From contig NC_091932.1 in NCBI RefSeq assembly GCF_041260155.1, positions 46,035,629 to 46,099,628 of the forward strand: DNA of 64,000 nt. Reading direction: 5' to 3'. Positions 1 through 11,081 of the stretch are shown piece after piece. The notes under the pieces were generated by a model. The model searched no databases, was not told the DNA's origin, and worked only from the letters and a program-made list of their open reading frames with translations. This DNA is from Ptychodera flava (taxonomy: Eukaryota; Hemichordata; Enteropneusta; Ptychoderidae). Each line of letters opens with the position of its first letter. The stretch's first letter is position 1. The position numbers were made by a program, and so were the translations under genes.

Positions 1-106
1 ACACTAAAAGATAATCTGTTCGCATACGTTGACATAGAGATTAATCCTCTGATAACCAACTCAGGTTACTCAGGTACTTCTAAGTTAATGGAGCGTTCCC
101 CTCATT

Positions 107-1140
107 AAGTGGCACTACCACTTGGTAACGTGTTCAGTTCAGTCCTGGAGTTCAGTGAATGGCATTGGCACTGAGACGGGACTGCATGCAATGAAAGTCA
201 CAAGAAGGCTGTTATGTCAATGGGTCCAGTTTTTGAATTAAATGAACAAACACTGACTTGTTTTTCTGGCAAATAAAATGTTAATTGTCGGTGACAACCA
301 GCTTTTCTGTTTGTTATTTTTCCATTCTCAAAAATGACTTACAAAAAGCAATTGGAGCAAAGCTGACATTGAGAAACTCTGCATTCAAAACATGGCTGAG
401 ACCAGTCCGACCTCCTAAGTTGTTCGTTTTAACTCTACTGAGTCTGAGTGCGAGACTACAAGACCAGCTTGGTCACTAGAAAAAGACAGCTAACTGGTAA
501 ATTTGCATAGGGCAATGTTGATCCAAACTTTACAGTGGTTAGCATTAGAGATGATATAAGCACAGTAAAAATGTGACAAACAAGAAAGTTATTTTCTTCA
601 GAAGCTACAAAACATTCCTTTATAACTACTAAAGATTTTTTATTGCTTTGTGGAAGTGCACATAGTTCAGTTAAAAATGAAAAAATCCCTTGCCGGTACA
701 ATGGAAATGGCTAGCTGTTGATATTATGCTTGAAGGTATTTCAAGTCTTAAGATAGTAAACATACAGAATATGTGAAAACAAACATATAGAATACTGTAG
801 CATACAAAATATGCCTACCATGCCTACAACTTCTATGAATGTATGTACATGTAGCTTACATCTTTCTATGTTGTATTAACAGATAGAAAATGTGGTTTCT
901 TGAACTTGAAGCTGGTGATGATTTTCAAGGCAAAATTCTAGATGAACGTTTCAAATTTACAGTAGGTTACTATTGCAATGGTACTGGCAACGGTGATCAA
1001 ACACTCTGCTTTAAGGTATACCGGTAGTACATGCCTCAAAAGTGAAAGGCTTGCTCAAACTTTCCTGAATGGAACTTTAGATAGATAGATAGATAGATAG
1101 ATAACAATATTTATAGAGCGCCTAGTATCCATCAGGGATG
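107..1140. repeat. Tandem duplication, copy A
   Basis: About 1 kb that recurs almost unchanged from 1444. Both copies open with a short hairpin (gtggcactaccacttgg) and run in register to about 760 and 2100. After the inserted element in copy B they resume (763 onward against 4875 onward) to a (GATA)n run and a shared 'tatagagcgcctagtatcc' end. A 64-codon ORF at 285-479 recurs identically at 1623-1817. It has no protein signature and is carried by the repeat, so it is not called as a gene. Copy A holds the uninterrupted version of the insertion site used in copy B (around 757-766). Confidence 0.85.
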
Positions 1141-1443
1141 CTCACTGGCACTTAACAGAATTAATCACAATAAGCTCTCTTAAATAGGTAGGTTTTGAGT
1201 CTAGACTTAAAACTTTGCACAGGCTTTCCACAACTTTCAACCACTCTCTGACAAAATCAACAATAAAATATAAATTGGGGGTCACTGTTCAAAGTTTGGA
1301 ACTAACAATGAAATAACCCAACATTTTGCAACATTTAAAATTCAAAATGGCCACCACTCATGTGTTAACTCTATAGAAGAAAATGTAATTTTAGATTTTC
1401 AAAAAACTAAGATGGTGACAGTTTTTCTTTCTCCAAGAGCTTT
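1141..1443. repeat. Spacer with a member of the 190-bp dispersed repeat family
   Basis: The segment between the two tandem copies contains 'caactttcaaccactctctgac', the 'ggggtcactgt' motif and a 'gttaactctatagaagaaaa' block. The same blocks occur near 44.8-45.3, 46.4-46.6, 47.4-48.0 and 59.5-59.8 kb. No coding signal is seen. Confidence 0.6.
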
Positions 1444-2101
1444 AAAGTGGCACTACCACTTGGTAACGTGTTCAGTTCAGTCCTTGAGTTCAGTGAATGG
1501 CATTGTCACTGAGACGGGACTGCATGCAATGAAAGTCACAAGAAGGCTGTGATGTCAATGGGTCCAGTTTTTGAATTAAATGAACAAACACTGACTTGTT
1601 TTTCTGGCAAATAAAATGCTAATTGTCGGTGACAACCAGCTTTTCTGTTTGTTATTTTTCCATTCTCAAAAATGACTTACAAAAAGCAATTGGAGCAAAG
1701 CTGACATTGAGAAACTCTGCATTCAAAACATGGCTGAGACCAGTCCGACCTCCTAAGTTGTTCGTTTTAACTCTACTGAGTCTGAGTGCAAGACTACAAG
1801 ACCAGCTTGGTCACTAGAAAAAGACAGCTAATTGGTAAATTTGCATAGGGCAATGTTGATCCAAACTTTGCAGTGGTTAGCATTAGAGATGATATAAGCA
1901 CAGTAAAAATGTGACAAACAAGAAAGTTATTTTCTTCGGAAGCTACAAAACATTCCTTTATAACTACTAAAGATTTTTTATTGCTTTGTGGAAGTGCACA
2001 TAGTTCAGTTAAAAATGAAAAAAATCCCTTGCCGGTACAATGGAAATGGCTAGCTGTTGATATTATGCTTGAATGTATTTCAAGTCTTAAGATAGTAAAC
2101 A

Positions 2102-4872
2102 CCCTTACCGAAATTTTAGGCCTCCCGCAAACTGTTACTGCAAATTTGCCGCAAGCTTTGCAGTAAATTTGCAGCAAACTATTTGCCGCAAATATGCGGG
2201 TGGTTCATTTTTCAGATGCAAATTAGGTTTCTTGTGAACTTGCTGCAAATATGCAGCAAACTCCCTGCCGCAACGTTGCTGCAAACTCTTTGCAGCAAAT
2301 TTGCGGCACAATCCTTGCAGCAAACTTGCGGCAAATTAATTTGAATGTTACTGAAAATTTGCCGCAAACTCCATACAGCAAATTATTTTATTTGCGCTGA
2401 CCATTGTTTCTCGTGAAACTGGTATTTCAGAGTTTAGTGGATAAAAAAAACACATCTTGTGCTGTCCACAGTCCGCCAATGTATAAATATTATTTATCCA
2501 ACTAAACTCTGAAATACCAGTTTCATGAGAAACAATGGTCAGGCGTCAGCGCAAATAAAGTTATTATAAACAAAAAGATGACAGAGAAAAAAAGGTTAAA
2601 TTCAATTGTGGTACAATTTATTTTATATGCCATGTTCATTTCATGCCACATAAGTGTCATGATGATGTCAAGATTTTCTTTTGACTTGAGAAGTTTCATG
2701 TAACATTTACATTACTGTCAAAGGCTGCGATTTGGCTTTCTGTTCTCTGAATTTCTTGTCCCCTTTAGTGTACCAGCAATGGATTCTGAAAATATAAATC
2801 GTTCAGGGAAGAGTGTAAGTCTTTACCGTTTGACCAAACATTGTAAATTTCATGAAAGAAATCGATAATTATTTGAAAATGAGACAAAATGAAGTTGAAA
2901 AATTGAAGCAGAAAATGCATAAATATTCATGATCGAAATTAAATTAATAATGATTAAAATGTCCGACAGCGGACAACTCGCTGTATGTTGTTTACTTACA
3001 CGACGGCGACAATCTGCAAAAATCTCAGCACTTACTGTTAGTAAGTAACTGTTGTGAAACGAAAGTGAATTCAGTATGAATCAGTACTCAACGAAAATTT
3101 ATCTTTAGGTAAAGATTGCAATACAACGATTACAGAACATAATTATAGCGATCGATGTACATACGAACGGTACATTGACTTACATTTCTGAACGGCTTGC
3201 AGACGCTGGACGATTCCCGGTCCGGTTGCAGGTCTCATCTCACCGTGCTGTGTGTAAATACCGTACTCAGAAAATATAGTCGGCATCTTTACTGCCGCTC
3301 GCGTTCACAAATTTAGAACTCCGCCTGTCCCTGGTACTGTATACACGTTTTTGCAACTATGTGATATCATTTGGCTGGCGATTCCATAGAAAGATCACGA
3401 AATTGTCCACTAGAAAACTCCCTGCTCACAAGTACGCAGCCGACACTGGCCGATGGTACTAAAATCTAACTTCGCGCCGATCAAGCCTCATGACGATAAC
3501 GGAATTGCGATCTATAAATCATTACGCGATTGATAATGTAGTCCCGTTTGTAAATGCTGGAATTGACTCTACATCATCGTCGTAAACCACGCGCCTCTTT
3601 ACGGCAACAGCTCAGCGCTACCCGTCAAGAGATTGATTTTTGCGCAGGTCAGCAGAGCGGAAATCATTGCTCTGGCAAGCGAGAATGCTCTACATCTGCA
3701 CCAATCCGTTATATTTCATACCTTATATAGCATTTAATTTATTAGTTTAATGAAAATGGTTATTTTTATCATAGAAAGACTAAAAAGAGAGTAAAAATTA
3801 TTTCAGCACGAAGAATCAATATCAATGCGCGAACTGACCTTGATGAACCGTGACCGGAGAGTGTAAACATGTCGGCTGCTCGCAGCTGATACACAGGACG
3901 TGTTGGACGTTGGTGAAGCAGCGCTTTGAATTTTCATACAGCGACTCGGGATGGAGTGTAATCCTAAACCTCAAATTTGTACTCGGCAATATAACTCTAA
4001 CGCTGAAAACATGGACAAAAGCCTTTTACCTCGACCCATGTTATCAGAAGGCGAGATTTTGTCAGCGGCATCGATGGGACAGACTGTATTATTAAAGCTG
4101 CAGTGCATTGTACGTACCGTATACTTGTACTATATTGATGGGATGAATAGCTTGGAGCACAGCCACTACTCTGCTTGGAGGTAGTAGCGGAAACATTACT
4201 GTACAGATTTGCAGTAACAAAAGTCTACGACGTGTCCTTACAGACCATCATCAAACGCACATTTCGTTCGAAACTGTTTGCATTTTGGTATCATTCGCAG
4301 AAAATACAGGGTGTAACTTGCAAGACAGACAAGTCCCTGTTTCAAAAATTTGTTTCCCTAAAATTCAGTTTTCGATCCAACCATAATTTACCCAACCAGA
4401 TTGTCAAAGGGCACTTTTATTACATCATGTCACTACAGTATATACTATAGATGCACTCTATATCCATGCAATGCTTTCACCAGCATAACTGAAGCTGTTC
4501 ATTATCTAGCATTACCAGTTATTATAATTTAAAAAGTGAATTGTCTGTTATGAAATAAAGGAACATAAAATATAAATGAAAGATCAATTTTATGTTGCTT
4601 ACACATGACTGGTCACGAAGTGCAACAGTACTCAGTGTGTAGTGTGTACTCCCTGGTAATGAAATAGTGGGAAATATGTCAATCATGTGTTGCTGCATAT
4701 TTGCAGCAATAATCTGGTTTGCCGCAAATTTGCAGCAAACTGACTTAAGGGTTTGCAGGAGGGTCACATCTACCTGCAAACTTCTGCAACTCCTTCCTGC
4801 AAGCTATATGCTTGCTGCATATTTGCAGCAAACTTACGGCAAATTTGCAGTAGAAATAATTTTCGGTAAGGG
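2102..4872. mobile_element. 2.77-kb TIR DNA transposon with subterminal repeats, non-autonomous
   Basis: The left end reads CCCTTACCGAAA and the right end TTTCGGTAAGGG, a matching inverted pair. The dinucleotide CA sits on both sides (2100-2101 and 4873-4874) but only once at the empty site in copy A (761-762), so insertion with a 2-bp target duplication is visible directly. Clusters of a near-palindromic motif (TTTGCAGCAAA / TTTGCCGCAAA) fill about 2120-2375 and 4686-4850, like subterminal transposase-binding repeats. The longest internal ORFs are under 95 codons and resemble nothing known, so no transposase is called. The superfamily is not assigned: a 2-bp duplication that is not TA argues against Tc1/mariner. 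Confidence 0.85.
2383..2566. mobile_element. Foldback MITE nested in the 2.77-kb element
   Basis: Two arms of about 65 bp face each other. The left arm contains gaaactggtatttcagag and the right contains its complement ctctgaaataccagtttc. Both outer ends carry 'tttgcgctga' / 'tcagcgcaaa'. The loop is about 40 bp. It lies next to the left subterminal repeat cluster. Confidence 0.75.
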
Positions 4873-5255
4873 CATACAGAATATGTGAAAACAAACATAT
4901 AGAATACTGTAGCATACAAAATATGCCTACCATGCCTACAACTTCTATGAATGTATGTACATGTAGCTTACATCTTTCTATGTTGTATTAACAGATAGAA
5001 AATGTGGTTTCTTGAACTTGAAGCTGGTGATGATTTTCGAGGCAAAATTCTAGATGAACGTTTCAACTTTACAGTAGGTTACTATTGCAATGGTACTGGC
5101 AACGATGATCAAACACTCTGCTTTAAGGTATACCGGTAGTACATGCCTCAAAAGTGAAAGGCTTGCTCAAACTTTCCTGAATGGAACTTTAGATAGATGG
5201 ATAGATAGATAACAATATTTATAGAGCGCCTAGTATCCATCAGGGATGCCATTTA

Positions 5256-6901
5256 TCTAATCGTCTCAAAACGGACGAACTACGAGCAGACCTATGAGCT
5301 CGTACGAGCGAAGTACGAGTGACGTAATGTGCCGTACTTTCAAAGTGGGTAGGTCCTACTACTGACTTTGCAGCACTATATTTATAACACTGTTGACAAA
5401 ATCTCAACAACAATAAATTGTGGGTTCATCGTAATTGGTATTGCATGCATTAGTGAATTTTCAAAAATGACATTCATAATTGCATATATTTCAACTTGGG
5501 TAGCAAGAAAACCGACGACTCTGAGTGACTGGCATTAGGCGTTCGTTCGTGTGCAAACATCGCGTGCAAGTTACAGACGATGGGCGGTACGGTGGGAGTA
5601 GGCAATAATAGCGATAAACAAAACTGCCAGTTAAGCCTACCCGGGATATTGTAATACATACGTCATCCACCCTCTGATGTGATTTTCCTCTAATTAACGC
5701 CAAATAAATAAATATATTTGTAAAAATACATTATTACGTCGACGCCGACTTCATTGACGTTGACAAATCGACGTCAGCATTTATACTACGACTGATGCCT
5801 GGAACTTATCTACCGAACTGAGTGCAGCTAGGTAAGTTTGGAATGTGATGAGTTGGTTTTGAGTGATGTTTTTTTGTTGGTTTTGAGTGATGTTTTTTTG
5901 TTGTTGAGGAGCGCGAACGAACGAATTGAATATGGAAGTATCAAGCATCGATATCTTGTATGGCTTCTGCAAGTTCCGCGATGACAAACAGGAATATTGA
6001 CCCCACAGTGACCTGACTTTACCATTATTCAATAGGCGGGGCCGTATTCTCAACAATACACACCAATAATAGTGTGGTTCCGATAATGTGCTTTTTCAAA
6101 ACTTGAAGTTGAATGCGAGGTCAGAAAAATATGAGTCTTTAAAATCATTGTTGAGTAGAGGTCATTTTCAAATAGACTGCACAACATGAGGTACACACGG
6201 GTGCCACAAAAACACCAGCCAACTCATAAAATCCTTCATATTATTCATTGTACACTGTGATTAAAATAATGTGGTGATCAGATTATTTCGAGGTCATAAG
6301 CTGACTCGCGAGCCACGCAGGTTTTATGTCTGTGAAATCATTGCACTTTCGAATTCGAGAAAGTAAAAAAGATTTACAACGGCGGTAGGTTCAAGTGCAT
6401 TACAACCAATCGAGGTCTCTTCCATGATGTTCGGACATTGCAACCTCTTCTTTGGTTCTTCTTTAACAGCTTACTGTTACAATCGACGTCTGCAAAAAAA
6501 GTCTACCATCGTGGCGTATAATAAGTCAGAGAGTGTCGCGTCGTCTCCAGTCTTGACCCGTACGTACAGACTCGTCCGAAAGTCAAAGCCTAAAAGTATT
6601 CCTCCCCACTGCACTGAACCCGCTCTCACGACCAAAAAAAATAATCATACGAAGTTCACACCCGCTCCTACTTCCGAGTTTCGAATATACACAGAAAATG
6701 TGTCTAAGTGTTCGTTTGTCGTAAAATCTTTTCACATAAACAAAAATCTTTCATCCATGGAATACAACATAGTCCTAAGCGTATTCATAAAAAATTAGGT
6801 CAAAAGGCATGTGTGACTTATAGCTTGCATACGTCACTCGTAATATGAAAGTACGAGCCAGTACTTCTGCTCGTACAATGTCAATTTCGAGACAATTACA
6901 T
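5256..6901. mobile_element. 1.6-kb DNA element with degenerate long TIRs
   Basis: The left end (about 5256-5335: 'taatcgtctc', 'tacgagcaga', 'tacgagtgacgta') is matched in inverted orientation at 6824-6901 ('tacgtcactcgta', 'tctgctcgta', 'gagacaatta'). The TIR is about 80 bp and imperfect. The inside includes a tandem pair of 'ggttttgagtgatgtttttttg' near 5856-5901. ORFs on either strand are up to 124 codons and lack recognisable domains. The element abuts copy B on its left and the tetranucleotide field on its right. Confidence 0.6.
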
Positions 6902-6904
6902 ACC

Positions 6905-6989
6905 TCGTCTGTCTGTATGTATGTCTGTATGTATGTATGTATGTATGTATATATGTATGTATGTATGGTTGTATGGTTGTACATGTACC

Positions 6990-7020
<31 letters not shown>

Positions 7021-8066
7021 TGTATATGTATGTATATATGTATGTATGTAGGTAGGTAGGTATGTAATTGTATGTATGCATGTATGTATGTATGTACCGG
7101 TATAATGTACCGGTATGTATGTATATGTGTGTGTATGTGGACGGATGAATGGATGGATGGAATAGATATAGTGATAGATACATGTAGATAGATATATAGA
7201 TTGATGTATGTGTCTGTCTGTCTGTCTGTCTATATGGATGGATGGCATGACAATGGATGGAGGATGAATGGATGGATGGATAGGGGATGGATTGATTGAT
7301 TGAAGGATAGATAGATAGATTGATGGTGAGACTGAATGGATGTATTAATGTATGGATACATTGATGTATGGACGGAAGGATGGCATGGATGAATTGGTAG
7401 ATGAATGGATGACTGCATGTATGTACGGTATGACTGTATATGGTTGTATGTATGTATGTATGTATGTATGTATGTTAATGTATGTATATGTATGTACATG
7501 TACAATGTATGTAAGTATGTATGTATGTATGTCATTGTATGTTATTGCATGTATGTATGTATGTATGTGTGTATGTATGTACGTATGTATGTATGTACAG
7601 TATATGTATGTAATTGTATGATGTATGTATGTATGTATGTATGTATGTATGTATGTATGTATGTATGTATATGTATGTATGCAATGACAGTATGTAATTG
7701 TATGACTATGTATGTATGTAAATGTATGAATTGTTTGTATGTATGTATGTATGTATGTACAGTATGTATGTATGTATGTATGTATGTATGTATGTATGTA
7801 TGAATGTATATATATGTATGTAATCTTGTATGTATGTACGTATGTATGTATGTATGTAATTGTATGTCTGTATGTATATATGTATGTATGTATGCAATGA
7901 CAGTATGTAATTGTATGTATGTATGTACCGGTATGTATGTAAATGTATGAATTGTTTGTATGTATGTATGTATGTATGTATGTATGTATGTATGAATGTA
8001 TATATGTATGTAATCTTGTATGTATGTATGTATGTATGTATGTATGTATGTATGTATGTATGTATG
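6905..8066. repeat. Tetranucleotide field, left part: (TATG)n with (GGAT)n blocks
   Basis: Mostly (GTAT)n with short interruptions. A GGAT/TGGA-rich block fills about 7137-7420. The segment 7600-8060 also shows higher-order repetition: blocks such as 'aatgtatgaattgtttgtatg' recur. Long ORFs of Met-Tyr-Val-Cys or Ile-His-Thr-Tyr repeats on both strands are by-products of the repeat. Confidence 0.95.
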
Positions 8067-8688
8067 CAGTGTTTTCTCTGCATGTTCATTGAAAGGGGCA
8101 CTTTCTGCCCCATTCAATAAAATTAGGGGGTAGACTTGACATTTTAGGGGGCAGTCACCTTTGATGCTGATTTTGCCTTCCTATGAAGCGCTTCCTCGAT
8201 ATCATTACGATCGTCACCCAGTTCAGTTGTGTCGTCTTTGTCGTATGCAGCACATATGCATAAACATCGACATGATGACGTTTGTCAGCTTTTGATGTGC
8301 TCGGTCGCTCTCTATCTTCTGTCTAATTGTCACAGTTTCCCCGACTCAGGATTCGACAATATGTTCCCTCGGGCACGATTCGGTCCGAATTTGGGGGGCT
8401 TGAATCAATGAAAATATGCACCGATCCCCATGCGCTGATCAAACGATGGTGTTGCATTGTTATACACGTGCCTATACAATGCTAAAGCTCGAATTTTCCC
8501 AACTTCCATCATTGATACACACAGTTCGTTGTACTATGCCCTTTGGTCACCCTCATATGTCAGTATATGTGGACGTCTTTGCTTGCTGTGTTGTGTGCGC
8601 GATTTCCGCGCAGTCATTGACTTTTTTAGGGTACACAATGACTCGAAATGCGCAATTTGCGCAATTGCGCAGTCGAGAGAAAACTCTG
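8067..8688. mobile_element. hAT-like MITE inserted in the microsatellite field
   Basis: The left end is CAGTGTTTTCTCT and the right end AGAGAAAACTCTG, giving an inverted repeat of about 13 bp with the CAGWG start typical of hAT elements. (GTAT)n continues on both sides, so an 8-bp target duplication cannot be told from the repeat. The inside holds a G-rich stretch near 8093-8150 and no transposase ORF. Confidence 0.7.
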
Positions 8689-8690
8689 TG

Positions 8691-8723
<33 letters not shown>

Positions 8724-10345
8724 GTATGTAATTGTATGTACTGGTATGTATGTACCAGTATGTATGTGTGTATTTATGTATGTATGTATGTGTGTATCTG
8801 TCTTTCTGTTTTAATTGATGGAAGTATGGTTGGATTGATGTATGAATGTATTGATGGATGGATAGATGGATAGATGGATGGATAGATTGATTGATTGATT
8901 GATTGTTTGATTGATTGATGTGTCTGTCTCTCTGTATGGATTGAGGGAATGGGGTATTGTTCGATGAATGGAACGATGGATGTCTGGGGATGGATAGATA
9001 GGTGGATGGATGGATGTATTGATTGAAGGATAGATGGATAGATGGATGGTAGGATGAATGACTGGATGGATGCATAAATATAGGGATAGATTGATGCATG
9101 GACGGAAGGATGGCACTTGGATGGATCGGTAGATGGATGGATGGATGATTGACTGTACATGTGTGTATGTTTGTATGTAGGTATGTATGAGTGGCTGATG
9201 GATGAAGGGATAGATGGAGAAATGGAAGTATTGATAGAAAGGTAGGAAGATAGTTTTGTGTATGCGCCTGTATGGATAGATGGATGGAGGTATGGTTTGA
9301 TTAATGGATAGATATGGATCTGATGTATGGACAGAAGGACGGAAGGATGGTATGGATAGACGGATTGATGACTGTATGAATGACATGACTATGTGCATGT
9401 TATGTATGTATGTATGTATGTATGTATGTATGTATGTATGTATGTATGTATCTATGTATGTGTGTATGTACGCATATGAATAAGAAAGTATTTATGTATG
9501 TATGTATGTACTGGGTATGTATGTATGTATGTATGTATGTATGTATGTATGTATGTATGTATGTATGTATGTATGTATGTATAGATGTATGTCTAGGTGT
9601 ATATATTGATAGATTTATGTTTCTGTCTCAATGGATGGATGGAGGTTACTTGGCTGTCTGGATGGAAGGATGGTTAGATGGATATCTGGATGTCTGAGAT
9701 GGATTGATTTATGTATGGATGGATGTCTTGACAGATGGATGAATTCAAATTTATGGATAGGTTGATATCTGGATCAATTACGGGACGGACAGATGGATTG
9801 ATTGGATTGGTGAATGGGTGTCTGGATGGATGGGTTGATAGGTGTCTGGATAGATGGATGGATATATGGATTGGTTGATGTCTAGATGGATGTCTGTATG
9901 GATGGATGGATTTAAGGATGGATGGATTGGATTGGTGAATGGGTGTTTGGATGGATGGATTGATGGATGGTTGTCCGGATTGGGCTGATGGATGTCAGGA
10001 TAGATGGATGAATATATGGATAGGTTGATGTCTGGATGGACGGATGGATAAATATCTTAACTGATGGGTGTCTTGATGGATGGATGGATGGATGGGTGCA
10101 TGGATGGATGGATAGAAAGATGGATGTATGGACAGAACGATGGCATGAATTGAAGGATTGGTAGATGGATGGATGAATGTATGCATGGATGTGTGGATGG
10201 ATGGATGGATGTCTTGATGTCTGAATGGATAGATGTCTTGATTTCTGGATGGAGACTGTCTGGTTGTCTTGATATCTGTCTTGATTGGTAGGTGGAAGGG
10301 GTAGGTCCGGATTGGGAAGGTTGGTAAGTTAATGGATGGATGGAT
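8689..10345. repeat. Tetranucleotide field, right part: (GTAT)n and (GGAT)n
   Basis: (GTAT)n at 8689-8790 and 9395-9590. GGAT/TGGA/TTGA-rich arrays fill 8810-9390 and 9620-10345, with longer periodic units ('tgatgtctggatggatg' type). Minus-strand ORFs rich in His-Pro-Ser-Ile are artefacts of the repeat. Confidence 0.95.
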
Positions 10346-10460
10346 GACAGCAGCACCTGCTTTCTTAGTACCGGTATTTGGTGAACAGGTGTATCCAGGG
10401 GTGGACATGTAGATTTTTTCAACTGAACATGCTAGTGTCAAAAATATGCATATTAGGCAA
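10346..10460. mobile_element. Flank of a Helentron/pearl-like element next to the microsatellite
   Basis: The blocks 'ggtatttggtg', 'tccaggggtggacatg', 'gaacatgctagtgtc' and 'aaaaatatgcatatta' align with the segment after the tetranucleotide run at 42876-42960 (tatttggtgtac, gcaggggttgagatg, gaacatgtcagtgtc, aaaaatatgcaaatga). The 3.4-kb repeat field therefore looks like the expanded microsatellite of a member of this family. Confidence 0.6.
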
Positions 10461-10560
10461 ACTAAAAGAAAAGAAATCCTTAAACTTGCTGAAGTTCTGT
10501 AACCACAGCCCAGATTTTGTTGAAACTTTGCATTAAGGTTCCTTCCATAAGCTGACTATG

Positions 10561-10932
10561 TTGGCAATTACAGATATCGGTAAGATTGAGATCTCCAAAA
10601 TACACAAGATATTACAGGATCTTACTGAGTGCTCTTGTACGCAAAAGCTAAAGTTCATCATTACTTTAAAGCACGTTCCCTCCACTTTTGTGGAGGGACC
10701 GTGTTTAAAGACAAGCAGGATTTAGGCTTTAGCCATACTGGTATATATACCAGTATGGGTAAACAGGATTTAGGCTTTATACCCATACTGGTATACAAAT
10801 CTGCTAAATCCTGTAAACTTGTCTTTAAACTAATGATGAACTTCAAGTATGTGTATAAGAGCACTCAGTAAGATCCTGTAATATCTTATGTATTTTGGAG
10901 GTCTCAATTTTACCGATATCTGCAATTGCCAA
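10561..10932. mobile_element. Foldback element with nested palindromes
   Basis: The outer arms pair 'ttggcaattacagatatcgg' and 'aggatcttactgagtgctct' with complements ending at 10932. Inside, 'ccatactggtatatatacca' is itself a palindrome and 'caggatttaggcttta' recurs. Length is 372 bp. No ORF of note. Confidence 0.75.
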
Positions 10933-11081
10933 AAAATTTTGTGATGAGATCAGCTCCATTGAAAGACAGAGATGTAGGCCATGTATCTTGGTAATTATTG
11001 TCTTAATATAGCTTTAATTTTTTCATAGAGAATGTTACCAGTGGAGTATAATGACCAATGGAATTGTTGTTTTTGTTGAAG

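Larger units (their letters stand above)
1444..5248. repeat. Tandem duplication, copy B (interrupted)
   Basis: Second copy of the duplicated unit. It is continuous with copy A over 1444-2101 and again over 4873-5248, ending in the same GATA-rich tail and 'catcagggatgc'. The gap is filled by a 2.77-kb TIR element. Divergence between the copies looks like a few percent by eye. Confidence 0.85.

Noticed and set aside
285-479. 64-codon ORF present identically at 285-479 and 1623-1817
   Set aside because: Identity is explained by the tandem duplication; no domain, no neighbouring splice signals.
6845-9697. Many ORFs of 60-195 codons on both strands (Met-Tyr-Val-Cys, Ile-His-Thr-Tyr, His-Pro-Ser-Ile repeats)
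   Set aside because: They are translations of GTAT/GGAT tetranucleotide repeats, open in several frames at once, with no start or splice context.
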